NCBI GenBank assembly: GCA_963755695.1
Contig: CAVWLB010000008.1
Span: 248,001-312,000 of the forward strand
Direction of reading: 5' to 3'
Source: QHWT01 sp963755695
Lineage (GTDB): Bacteria; Acidobacteriota; Vicinamibacteria; Vicinamibacterales; 2-12-FULL-66-21
Length of the DNA stretch: 64,000 bases
Shown here: positions 44,555 to 52,936 of the stretch, in pieces
Layout of the letters: every line of letters begins with the position of its first letter
How positions within the stretch are numbered: the first letter of the stretch is position 1
Translations under genes and position numbers: made by a program
Notes under the pieces: generated by a model
Told to the model about the DNA's origin: nothing
Databases searched by the model: none
Seen by the model: the letters and a program-made list of their open reading frames with translations, nothing else

Positions 44555-44638
44555 TTACACGAAGAATGCGAGAATCGTGACTGCCAACAGAAATGCCACG
44601 ATCTTGTCGGCATTGCTGGAGAAGTTCCATTCAAACAT
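44555..44638 (-). CDS. 27-residue single-helix membrane peptide
   Basis: The minus-strand ATG at 44638 follows AAAGGAGAAAACACATC, an excellent Shine-Dalgarno sequence 9 nt away. The product starts MFEWNFSSNADK and then forms one hydrophobic helix (IVAFLLAVTILAFFV) before a TAA stop. Tiny membrane peptides of this kind often modulate transporters or membrane stress. No homology is claimed. It lies between the VWA gene and the glycan locus. Confidence 0.6.
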   Translation of the reverse strand: MFEWNFSSNADKIVAFLLAVTILAFFV

Positions 44639-44750
44639 GATGTGTTTTCTCCTTTCAGAGAGTTAGACGGAGGTAGCCCCTCGCCGGTTTAGCGGCCGGC
44701 AAGATTTCACATCCTTGACACATATCGCCTCCTCCCAGACCCGCGCCAAC

Positions 44751-46988
44751 ATGCTGGCGCGCGTTTCCCTGACTTTCGCCGCCCTTCTCCCGTATTGGCG
44801 TCTTCTCACCTTCCGGGTGGTCTACGTCACGGACGACTACTTCGCATCCGACATCTTCAACGGCGAATTGCCTGGTCGGGTCATCATCGGCCGTCTGATT
44901 CGTGCGGGACAGTTGCCGGTGTGGACGAACCAGCTCTGTTCGGGCCTTTCGCTCACCGGATCGCCGGCGGATCCGATCGGCTTGGCGATCTTCACGCTGC
45001 TGCCTCCGGCGGCGGCGCTCGATCTACTTGTAGTCCTGCTGCTGCTGGTCGCGGCGCACGGAACATACGGCCTGGCCCGCCGTTTTGGGGCGGACCGTAT
45101 CGAAGCGGTACTCGCGGGGGTTGCGTTCGCCGGCTCAGGCTATATCGCGTGTCAACTCAAGCACCTCGCTATCGTCTCCACCGTCGTGTGGCTGCCGGTG
45201 GGGATCGGCCTCCTCGATCGGGTGCTCGCTGGTGATGACGCTGAACCCAGGTTGACGCCCGGGCGGCGCGCACTGCTGACGGCCACGTTCGGCCTGGTCG
45301 TCGCACAGCAGGCGATGTCCGGCTTTCCGCAATCGGTCTACATCTGCGGCCTGGTCTACGGCGCGTTTACGCTGTTTCGTGCACTTGCCAACCGTCCGCG
45401 AGCAGGATCCTTTGGTCCGTGGTTGATGTCGCTGGGTAGCGTCGGCCTGGCCACAGCACTGGGTGCCGCCGCCGGTGCGGTCGTTCTCCTCCCGTTGTCC
45501 GAACTGGGAAGTGTTTCCGACAGGGCCGAGGCGCTTGGCTGGGACTGGTCCACTCGCCTGGCGTATTGGCCGAAGAACGCACTCACCTTCCTGCTGCCGT
45601 ACATCCACGGAGACATCTCCAATAACACTTACATCGGTCCGCCTTTCTTCTGGGAAGACTACGGGTACGTCGGAGTGCTGACGTTTCTGCTGGCGATATA
45701 TGGAGCCTTTCGCGAGCGGCGGCGTCCGGTCGTCACCTTCACGATGGTGATGACACTGCTCGCGTTCTTGTTCGTGCTGGGTAACGCGACGCCGGTGTTT
45801 CTCGTTGCCTACCTGGTGTTGCCAGGCATGAAGCTCTTTCGTTTTCCGACGAGATTCCTGATCGTCGTGGAATTGGGCCTGGCCCTGCTGGCGGCATTCG
45901 GGTTGATGCGCCTTCGAGCGGATCTCGAACGGAGCGCGAAGATATCCGCGCGGATGGCTCGCGGCGTCGCTCTCGCCGTCTGTTTCGCCACCGTGATGGA
46001 TCTGTTCATTCATCAGCCCCGGCAGAATCCGATGGTTCAGGCCAACGCCTGGCTGACGCCGCCACCGGCAGTAAATGTCATTCACGCTGGCAGTCCGAAG
46101 CCGCGCACATTCACGCCTCACCATCGCGATCTGCACCGCTATACGTTCTTCCGTGCGCACGGCTGGTCGAACGTCGAACCCTATTTCGAGCTGCGCGACG
46201 TCCTGCAGCCGAACATCGGCGGCGGCTTCTGGGAAACGCCGTCCGCCGACTGTTATGTCGGCATCGCGCCGCGCTGGTATGTGGACCTGTGGGGCGATCA
46301 CAGCCGCGAGGCGTCGCTCCTTGGATGGCTGTCATCACCGGATTTCGACACCGGCACCTTACGCACCCATCCATCTCTCGGGAGAGTTCTCGCAACCTAC
46401 GGTGTCACTCACGTGCTGAGCCCATATCCACAGCAGGGGGCGTCGCTTCAACTCATCGCACATGAGGGTGCCGCGTACATCTATCAGGTCGACAGTGCCG
46501 CCCGTGTCCGGTTCGTACCAGCGGCGCGTCATGTAAAGACGGATCGTGACGCCTTCGCCCGGTTGATCGATGTCAGTTTCAAACCGGACGAAGAGATCCT
46601 CCTGCACGATGCGCCTGATTCGGTGGGTCCCATTGTCGATGCGCCTCACAGCGGTGCAACGGCCACGACCGCCGGCCGGGCCGACGTGATCAGCGAGGAT
46701 TCACGTCACATCGTCATTGACGCGGAGGCGCCGCGGGACGGCTTCCTGCTGCTGGCCGACACGTTCTTCCCTGGCTGGGTCGCACGGGTGGACGGCAGGC
46801 CGACGCCGATCTACCGCGCCAACGTGTCGGTGCGGGCCATTCAGTTGCCGCAGGGCCACCACGAAGTCCTCTTCGAGTACGAAGCACCCGCGTTCATGCG
46901 CGGGTTGTGGATTAGCCTGCTGGCAGTTTCAACGCTGCTGGGATGGTTCGTGGGAGCCGCCTACATGGACCGCCGCGACCGGCGATAG
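44751..46988 (+). CDS. YfhO-like multi-pass membrane protein
   Basis: 745 residues from ATG 44751 (a TTG at 44715 is possible). About 12 membrane helices in the first 430 residues, with the DDYFASDIFNGELPGR loop after helix 1 and MSGFPQSVYICGLVYG, then a C-terminal extracytoplasmic beta domain (FLLLADTFFPGWVARVDGRP). This is the YfhO/DUF6044-like layout, related to GT-C glycosyltransferases that attach sugars to surface polymers. It is convergent with the glycan operon and likely serves the same glycan. Confidence 0.82.
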   Translation: MLARVSLTFAALLPYWRLLTFRVVYVTDDYFASDIFNGELPGRVIIGRLIRAGQLPVWTNQLCSGLSLTGSPADPIGLAIFTLLPPAAALDLLVVLLLLVAAHGTYGLARRFGADRIEAVLAGVAFAGSGYIACQLKHLAIVSTVVWLPVGIGLLDRVLAGDDAEPRLTPGRRALLTATFGLVVAQQAMSGFPQSVYICGLVYGAFTLFRALANRPRAGSFGPWLMSLGSVGLATALGAAAGAVVLLPLSELGSVSDRAEALGWDWSTRLAYWPKNALTFLLPYIHGDISNNTYIGPPFFWEDYGYVGVLTFLLAIYGAFRERRRPVVTFTMVMTLLAFLFVLGNATPVFLVAYLVLPGMKLFRFPTRFLIVVELGLALLAAFGLMRLRADLERSAKISARMARGVALAVCFATVMDLFIHQPRQNPMVQANAWLTPPPAVNVIHAGSPKPRTFTPHHRDLHRYTFFRAHGWSNVEPYFELRDVLQPNIGGGFWETPSADCYVGIAPRWYVDLWGDHSREASLLGWLSSPDFDTGTLRTHPSLGRVLATYGVTHVLSPYPQQGASLQLIAHEGAAYIYQVDSAARVRFVPAARHVKTDRDAFARLIDVSFKPDEEILLHDAPDSVGPIVDAPHSGATATTAGRADVISEDSRHIVIDAEAPRDGFLLLADTFFPGWVARVDGRPTPIYRANVSVRAIQLPQGHHEVLFEYEAPAFMRGLWISLLAVSTLLGWFVGAAYMDRRDRR

Positions 46989-47178
46989 TGCCAGAGACCC
47001 AGCGATCGCCAAATCCGCTCACCACGTACATCAAGGTCTGGACGACGAGAGGATGTCGGCAGTCGGACGCAAATCGTGCGATTACGACGGCCTCGCCATC
47101 TGCTGGTCGGAGGAACGTACTGATTCCCCACGTAGCAAAGAACGCGAGCGCTCCCATCACCTCGCCGGGGGAATACAC
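46961..47178 (-). pseudogene. Decayed C-terminal remnant of a UPF0104/AglD-type flippase gene
   Basis: In one frame YSPGEVMGALAFFATWGIST and VVQTLMYVVSGFG, in another WRSLGLWHYRRS, align with the C-terminus of the intact UPF0104 gene at 48109 (STPGYVGIYQFVAVTVLTPF, LVAQALMYVVIGFWGSLGLW). Frames are broken and only about 60 codons remain. It sits just after the FkbM gene, so that gene lies between a full copy and a fragment of the same family. Confidence 0.65.
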
Positions 47179-48098
47179 TCAATCAGAGGAAGATGCACTC
47201 CACGTTGGTCCACGGCCTGGCACGTGTATCCGTGGCGCCGGAGTTCGCTAATGCAGGCTGCGGCCGTTGACGCACCCTCGACAATGTGAGGTTCAATAAC
47301 GATCCTCGGCGAGAACCTGGCAAAAAATTGCCGATCTTTAAAAATGACGCGCTCGGCTCCCTCAACATCGCATTTGACGAAGTCCACTCGCGTCAGATTG
47401 GTCATCCGTGAAAGGCTGCTCAATGTGAACGACGGCACGTTGGTGACGCTGCCCCGGTTTCGTCCAACGATGTTCGACGCGCTCGAACCCATGTTCCCTT
47501 CCGAAGAGAATGCCAGCCCTTGATCGTGATCCCAAACGGCTCCCTCGGAGAGCAGGAGTGTACCGTTCGCATACTTGTGGAAATTTGCGAAGTTGCGCTT
47601 GATGCACTCGATGTTCCGGCCGTCTGCCTCGACTGCCACGACCGTTCCTCCAGCTCCGACAGCAAGGGAAAACAAGATTGCGGTCAATCCAGAATACGCG
47701 CCCAGATCTAAGACAGTCATGCCATCGGAGAGCCTGGCGAATTCCAAGTACTGGCCCGCGGTCACTATTGGTTCCGCTAGCGATGGAAAATAAATTGGAT
47801 ACCGATCGAATCCGATGACGTCGTGATATCTCGGCGTCGAAAAATCAATCAGCTGCTGGTCTCCCATTGTGAACGGCAACACGGCGTCGGCATAGTAATC
47901 GAATGAGGCGATCAAGTCCGGGAGATACACCGCATGCTGCGCCGACAATCTCATGACCTTGGTGTGCTTCACGACGTCAATGTGATCTCGGCCTATGTGA
48001 AGCTTCAGCCCACTCCGGCTCGCCTGACGCTTCAGCACACGCGGCAATACCGCCCTAATAACTGAACGAGGAACCAGGCGCTTCAAAACAGTCTTCAT
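47157..48098 (-). CDS. FkbM-family SAM-dependent methyltransferase (last gene of glycan operon)
   Basis: 313 residues. SAM motif VLDLGAYSGLTAILFSLAVG, acidic TVVAVEADGRN, and the FkbM-type VDFVKCDVEGAERVIF. It probably O-methylates a sugar. Its DNA is visibly richer in A/T than the rest of the operon and it is followed by the flippase remnant, both suggesting it arrived by recombination at the cluster edge. Confidence 0.88.
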   Translation of the reverse strand: MKTVLKRLVPRSVIRAVLPRVLKRQASRSGLKLHIGRDHIDVVKHTKVMRLSAQHAVYLPDLIASFDYYADAVLPFTMGDQQLIDFSTPRYHDVIGFDRYPIYFPSLAEPIVTAGQYLEFARLSDGMTVLDLGAYSGLTAILFSLAVGAGGTVVAVEADGRNIECIKRNFANFHKYANGTLLLSEGAVWDHDQGLAFSSEGNMGSSASNIVGRNRGSVTNVPSFTLSSLSRMTNLTRVDFVKCDVEGAERVIFKDRQFFARFSPRIVIEPHIVEGASTAAACISELRRHGYTCQAVDQRGVHLPLIECIPPAR

Positions 48099-48108
48099 AG
48101 TGGTGACC

Positions 48109-49074
48109 TCACCAGGTCGATGGCCGCGTCCGTCGATGATGCCAGAGGCCCAAAGAACCCCAGAATCCGATCACGACGTACATCAGCGCCTGCGCAACCA
48201 GGATGTAAGCAATAGCCGTCGTGCGGCTGAATCCGAACGGTGTCAGCACCGTCACCGCGACGAACTGGTAGATGCCGACGTATCCTGGCGTCGACGGCAG
48301 CGCGCTGGCAACACCCAATCCGGCGATCAACAGGAACGCAACCGACAACGGAAGCTGCAGACCGAGCGCGGTGCCAGTAATCACCGCCCCCACTGCGTCG
48401 ACCGACCAGATGAGCACGGTCAGCGCGAGGAATTCGGTCAAGCGGCGCGCGTCGTGAAAGGCCCGCATGCCGCGAAGGCTTTGGTCCATCAGCGTCACCA
48501 GTCTGGGACGCAGGGCGTGAGGCAGCGGCGAGCGCTCGATCGCGCGCCGCCCGACCGATCCCAGCAATGGAAGGACGGCAATGCCAGCCGCGCCGAGGAG
48601 GCCAACAATCGCAAATGGCCTGGCGGCGGTCGCGAACCAGCCCGGTGGCGCGGGAATGACCAGCAGCACCAGCGCACTTATGACGACCAGTGCAGCCGCG
48701 TCGGCGACGCGCTCCGAGAGCGCCGTGGCGAGTACGTACGCGTTGTCGAGTGCGCTGCGCGATCCGATCATGAACGTGCGAACGAGCTCGCCGGCGCGCG
48801 CGGGCAGGAAGTTGTTGCCGAAGAATCCGGCCGCGGTCGCCCAGAAGGCGCTCGCCACGCTGACGTGACCCTCGGCGTTCAACAGAATGCGCCAGCGGCA
48901 GGCGCGGAGAAAGAGCGCCGCCACCGCGATCGCCGCGGCCACCACCAGCCGCCCCCAATCGGCGCCTGCGACGATCCGGCCGACCTCGCTCCAGTCGATC
49001 CCCCGAAGCGAGTAGTACAGCAGCACGGCAGCCAGCACCGCCGCGATGCTGATGGAGAGGACCCGCCGCTTCAT
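48109..49074 (-). CDS. UPF0104/AglD-type membrane protein (flippase-like)
   Basis: 321 residues with eight or so helices, starting MKRRVLSISIAAVLAAVLLY. FFGNNFLPARAGELVRTFMI is the marker of the lysylphosphatidylglycerol synthetase transmembrane family, found in glycan clusters as putative flippases or lipid-sugar enzymes. The ATG at 49074 overlaps the NUDIX stop (TGATG). Confidence 0.85.
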   Translation of the reverse strand: MKRRVLSISIAAVLAAVLLYYSLRGIDWSEVGRIVAGADWGRLVVAAAIAVAALFLRACRWRILLNAEGHVSVASAFWATAAGFFGNNFLPARAGELVRTFMIGSRSALDNAYVLATALSERVADAAALVVISALVLLVIPAPPGWFATAARPFAIVGLLGAAGIAVLPLLGSVGRRAIERSPLPHALRPRLVTLMDQSLRGMRAFHDARRLTEFLALTVLIWSVDAVGAVITGTALGLQLPLSVAFLLIAGLGVASALPSTPGYVGIYQFVAVTVLTPFGFSRTTAIAYILVAQALMYVVIGFWGSLGLWHHRRTRPSTW

Positions 49075-49574
49075 CAGAAGAACGGCGCGTACATGCGCTG
49101 CACCGCCAGCAGGTCCGGAGGACAGCGCTGGTGCCAGCGCCACTGTCCCGCCGAGATCGCGCCCGAGCCGGCGCGTTTCGTTTCATCGGGCACCCCGACC
49201 AGCCGGCAACGGAACAGGAGCGAGACGTGGTGCCCGCGCGTCTCATGCGGCGCGGTGGCTTCCACCACCAGCAAGGGCGCCGTCTCGCTGGAGACCTCGG
49301 CGCCAAGTTCCTCCGCCGCGCAGGCGCGGATGCGATCGGCCGCTGACTCCTTGTAGCGGATCACTCCCCCCGGTACGTGCCATCCCGAACCGAAGAACTC
49401 GTCCTCGCGCCACGTGAGGAGCGTTCCTGACTGATCGTCCTGAATGAGCAGATCGACGTTGATCAGCGGGGTGATCCTGCTGACGAAGCGAAAGACTTCC
49501 TCTGGAAGGCCGCGCCGCGGATCCCCGACGGCGCGTTCGAGGACCTCGATTGAGCGCCGCAGCGTGGCATCCAC
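49074..49574 (-). CDS. NUDIX hydrolase-like protein with altered Nudix box
   Basis: 166 residues from a GTG start at 49574, 5 bp after the GT2 stop. The fold resembles GDP-mannose mannosyl hydrolase (VDLLIQDDQSGTLLTWRED, GWHVPGGVIRYKE). The Nudix box reads GGVIRYKESAADRIRACAAE followed by ELG: the RE of REUxEE is replaced by AC while EE is kept. Activity may be reduced or changed. Likely acts on a nucleotide sugar in the same pathway. Confidence 0.75.
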   Translation of the reverse strand: MDATLRRSIEVLERAVGDPRRGLPEEVFRFVSRITPLINVDLLIQDDQSGTLLTWREDEFFGSGWHVPGGVIRYKESAADRIRACAAEELGAEVSSETAPLLVVEATAPHETRGHHVSLLFRCRLVGVPDETKRAGSGAISAGQWRWHQRCPPDLLAVQRMYAPFF

Positions 49575-49579
49575 CGGGT

Positions 49580-50602
49580 TCAGCCCACGACGCGGCGGGT
49601 GTCGGTCGAGCGGGTACCTTCGCCGGCGCGCGCCGCTACGTCCTCGTCGAAATTGATCCGCTCCTGTTCGACGATGAGCGGCCGATCGCGGACCTGCGTG
49701 TAGATGGCCCCGACGTACTCGCCGAGGATTCCGAGGAAGAAGAGCTGCACCGACGCCACGCAGAACAGGCCGATGATGACTGGCGCCACGCCGATCGGCA
49801 GGTTGTACCAGAACAGCAGCTTCATTACGAAGTAGACGAGGGCCGCCGCAAAGGTGATGACCGAGCTGACGAACCCCAGCATCGTCGCAAGCCGGAGAGG
49901 GATCTTGGAGTGATTGACGATCCCCTGCACGCCGATGTCGTAGAGCAGATACGCGTTGTTCTTGGTGATGCCCCTGGTGCGGCGTGGCTGGGTATAGGAA
50001 ATCGTCGCGTAGCGAAATCCGAGCTCCGCCACGATTCCCCTGAAATACGGGTATGGATCCGGCAGCCGCCTGACCACGGACACGAATGCCTGGTCGTAGA
50101 GTCCAAAGCCGGTGCTGTTGCGAACCTGCTTGACCTCCGAGAGACGGTCGATGACCCAGTAGCCGATCCGGCGAATCGCAAACATCAGTGGTGATTCCTC
50201 GGTCGCTTCTTTCACGCCGAGAACGACCTTGTATCCCTCGCGCCATTTTTCCAGGAACGACGGGATTAGCTCCGGAGGATCCTGGAGGTCGGACGCCATC
50301 GCCACCACGGCATCGCCGTGACACTGCAGCAGCGCGTAATAGGGCGATCTGATGTGCCCGAAGTTGCGGGTGTTGATGATCACCTTGACGTTCCGATCGC
50401 GCGCGGCCAGCTGTCTCAGGATCGAAGCGGTCTCGTCGGTCGACGCGTTGTCGATGAAGACGTGCTCGTACGAGTATTCCGGGAGCCGATCGAACACCGC
50501 TCGGATCCGCTCATAGAGCAACTCGACGTTTCCCTCTTCGTTGTAGCAGGGGGTCAGAACGCTGATGTGATAGCGGGCGCGACGATCGCGAGTAGGCGTC
50601 AT
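49580..50602 (-). CDS. Family 2 glycosyltransferase with C-terminal membrane helices (DPM/GtrB-like)
   Basis: 340 residues. HISVLTPCYNEEGNVELLYE, the DxD-like VVAMASDLQDPPELI and two C-terminal helices (SSVITFAAALVYFVMKLLFW, VIIGLFCVASVQLFFLG) match polyprenyl-phosphate sugar transferases. It probably loads a sugar onto undecaprenyl phosphate for export and transfer by a GT-C enzyme such as the YfhO-like protein. It overlaps the methyltransferase gene upstream (ATGA). Confidence 0.9.
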   Translation of the reverse strand: MTPTRDRRARYHISVLTPCYNEEGNVELLYERIRAVFDRLPEYSYEHVFIDNASTDETASILRQLAARDRNVKVIINTRNFGHIRSPYYALLQCHGDAVVAMASDLQDPPELIPSFLEKWREGYKVVLGVKEATEESPLMFAIRRIGYWVIDRLSEVKQVRNSTGFGLYDQAFVSVVRRLPDPYPYFRGIVAELGFRYATISYTQPRRTRGITKNNAYLLYDIGVQGIVNHSKIPLRLATMLGFVSSVITFAAALVYFVMKLLFWYNLPIGVAPVIIGLFCVASVQLFFLGILGEYVGAIYTQVRDRPLIVEQERINFDEDVAARAGEGTRSTDTRRVVG

Positions 50603-51837
50603 GAGACCGGCGACTCCAGCGCCCCGCTCGTCAGGCAGAAAACAGGGTTACGCAGCCCGAGCGCGCGAATCGCCCGGACGATCGCCTCGTGGTGAAGAAT
50701 CGATGCCACCACGATGAGCTCGTCTCCAGATTGCAATTCGGACGGAGCGACGATGGGAATCCTGCGAAGGACGCGTCCCTGGTTGATGGGATTGCTGTCC
50801 ACGAACCGCACGATGTTCGCGTGGCGGAGCGCCGTGTCGGCGAGGAGCTTCGCCGTGAGCTCACCCGTCCCCCAAACGATGACCGGCGCGCCATTGCGCA
50901 CGTTTTCGCTCAGTCCCGAGTCGATACGGCTCATGAGGTCCGTCGAAACGCGCACGTAGGCGACCAGCCGTTCCTTCAGTGCGACGTCCTTCTCCAGCGT
51001 GGCCGGAACGCTTTCATCCACCTGCGCGAAGGCATAAATAGCAGGGTACGGCATGCCCGGAGCGGACAGGATCTCCTTCGCTGCTCCGTGCAGCGGCCGA
51101 AGTCCGCATTGACGGAGAAGGTTGGCGAGCGAGACCAGCGAAAAGTGGTTGATGTGCTCGGTGTTGAAGTCCTGGAAGGGGGACCACGCGAAATCCACGT
51201 AGCGCGACGCATCGGGCACTTCGACGTAGACGATGGCCTTCGGGCTGAGAAATCGCTCGAGATACGCCAGCGAGTCCTTGATGTCGCGGACGTGCTCCAG
51301 GACGTGAGAAAGGATCGCCACGTCGTACGGCCCGGCATCTTCCGGCATATCCGTGAGGGAGCCGGCAAAGGCGGTTACTCCGCGGATCGCCGCACACTGT
51401 TCGGCGCAGGCCGGAGACGGGTCGACGCCACACAGGCTCGAAAACCCCAGCGCGGCCAGGGCCGCCAGCATCTGGCCGTTGGCGCAGCCGACATCGACGA
51501 TGCGGGCGGACTTGTCAGGAACCCGGCGAGCGATCTCCGCGGCCATCTCGCGGAATCGCGCGATGTCCCTGTCACTGTCGTTGGCGTGCGCGGCCGGCCC
51601 CGCCGCGTATCGCGATTTCTCGGCGTACAGCTGGTCGTAGCGACGCTGGGTGACCGGCGTGTCAGCGAAGGCCACTCCGCAGGCTTCGCAGGCGACGACT
51701 GTGTAGCCTGACGCCAGCGTCTGGTCCTCTGGCAGAACGAATTCCTGCGCGTGCAGCACTTCGCCCCGCCGGTAGTCGCACACCGGACACGGACGGCTGG
51801 TTGCGATTGACTTGTGCAGAAGCGCCACCTGTTGCAT
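50599..51837 (-). CDS. Sugar C-methyltransferase-like protein
   Basis: 412 residues. N-terminal zinc-type cysteines CPVC...CEACG, SAM domain IVDVGCANGQMLAALAALGF, HVLEHVRDIKDSL, and a C-terminal Rossmann domain (VIVWGTGELTAKLLADTALR, FVDSNPINQGRVLRRIPIVA). This three-part layout is that of NDP-hexose 3-C-methyltransferases (TylC3 type). It would add a methyl branch to a keto sugar. Confidence 0.82.
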   Translation of the reverse strand: MQQVALLHKSIATSRPCPVCDYRRGEVLHAQEFVLPEDQTLASGYTVVACEACGVAFADTPVTQRRYDQLYAEKSRYAAGPAAHANDSDRDIARFREMAAEIARRVPDKSARIVDVGCANGQMLAALAALGFSSLCGVDPSPACAEQCAAIRGVTAFAGSLTDMPEDAGPYDVAILSHVLEHVRDIKDSLAYLERFLSPKAIVYVEVPDASRYVDFAWSPFQDFNTEHINHFSLVSLANLLRQCGLRPLHGAAKEILSAPGMPYPAIYAFAQVDESVPATLEKDVALKERLVAYVRVSTDLMSRIDSGLSENVRNGAPVIVWGTGELTAKLLADTALRHANIVRFVDSNPINQGRVLRRIPIVAPSELQSGDELIVVASILHHEAIVRAIRALGLRNPVFCLTSGALESPVS

Positions 51838-51853
51838 CGTTACCCGCGATTCG

Positions 51854-52936
51854 TCAGAGCCCGCGATCGTTGATCCGGGCCCGCATCGCCTCGCTGTAGG
51901 CATAGGGCGTGTCGACGCTGTCCACTGTAATCGGCGCGTCGGCCTTGCACGCCTTGATAATCACCTGGCCCCGCATCAGCTCGCGACAGGACAACTGCTG
52001 TTTCTGGAGCGGTACCGCCATGTACACGTCATCGTCTCCGAGAATGTGTCCGACCGGCAGATCGCGCCTGGCGTAGACCCCTCTGATCAGCGAGTCGAGA
52101 TACCGCATCTCCTTTTCCGGAATCATGCGGCGCTGCGTCCCGGGGGCGCCGCACATCGCCCGAACCCTGTTCCACGTCCTGAACCACTCGTCGATCTGCT
52201 CCGGAAGCGAGCAGTACGGCGACACCTTCGCGGTGCCGTCGTCGATGTCGACGTGCCGCTCGAAGGTTCGCGCCCCCTTGCCGTAAGCGATCGCGATTGA
52301 CGTGTTCCAGTCGTGGTACTCGTGGGTCGAGAAGCCAATCGTGTGAGCGGGATATCGCGCCCGCAGGAAGTCGATCTGGTTCAGCTCGAGCTCGTGATCC
52401 TCGGACGGATAAATCGCGACGCAGTGATTGATGGCCAGCGGGATGTTGCGGTTGTCGAAGAACGTGACCAGGTCGTCCATGTCTTTCAGCGAGCAGCCGC
52501 CGGTCGACACGATGACCGGCCGCTTCACCTTGGCGATCTTTTCGATCAGGAACCAGTCGTTGAGGTCCGCGCTCGCGACCTTCAGGACCGGCATCCCCAG
52601 CTCGACGCACAGGTCGACCGACGCTTCATCGAAGGCCGTGGCCATCGGGATGCAGCCGCCCTGTCGGATGGCATTCACCAGGGTCGCGATTTCGTCGTGA
52701 CCTAGCCGGGTGTCCAGCGTCTTCCTGATGTAGCGGATGTCGGTTCTGTGGCGGAAGTCCTTGTGAATGAAGCTGTCCACATCCCGGAATTGAAGCTTGA
52801 TCGCCGCCCGGACGTTGTTGAAGCGAACTACGCGGGTGTAGGCCGAGATGATTTTGAGGCCGCGCTCCACACTCCCGAGATGGTTGTTGGCCACCTCCAG
52901 CACGAACAAGTCTTCGAAAAAGTCACGCTCTATCAA
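51854..52936 (-). CDS. NeuB-family sialic/nonulosonic acid synthase-like protein with SAF domain
   Basis: 360 residues. The TTG start at 52936 overlaps the previous stop (TTGA) and follows AGAGGTG, making it the best start. EVANNHLGSVERGLKII, KLQFRD, KVASADLNDWFLIEKIA and STGGCSLKDMDDLVTFF match NeuB; a C-terminal SAF domain (YARRDLPVGHILGDDDVYMA) is present. NeuB condenses PEP with an amino sugar to a nonulosonic acid. No neuA or neuC is in the operon, so the real substrate may differ. Confidence 0.85.
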   Translation of the reverse strand: MIERDFFEDLFVLEVANNHLGSVERGLKIISAYTRVVRFNNVRAAIKLQFRDVDSFIHKDFRHRTDIRYIRKTLDTRLGHDEIATLVNAIRQGGCIPMATAFDEASVDLCVELGMPVLKVASADLNDWFLIEKIAKVKRPVIVSTGGCSLKDMDDLVTFFDNRNIPLAINHCVAIYPSEDHELELNQIDFLRARYPAHTIGFSTHEYHDWNTSIAIAYGKGARTFERHVDIDDGTAKVSPYCSLPEQIDEWFRTWNRVRAMCGAPGTQRRMIPEKEMRYLDSLIRGVYARRDLPVGHILGDDDVYMAVPLQKQQLSCRELMRGQVIIKACKADAPITVDSVDTPYAYSEAMRARINDRGL

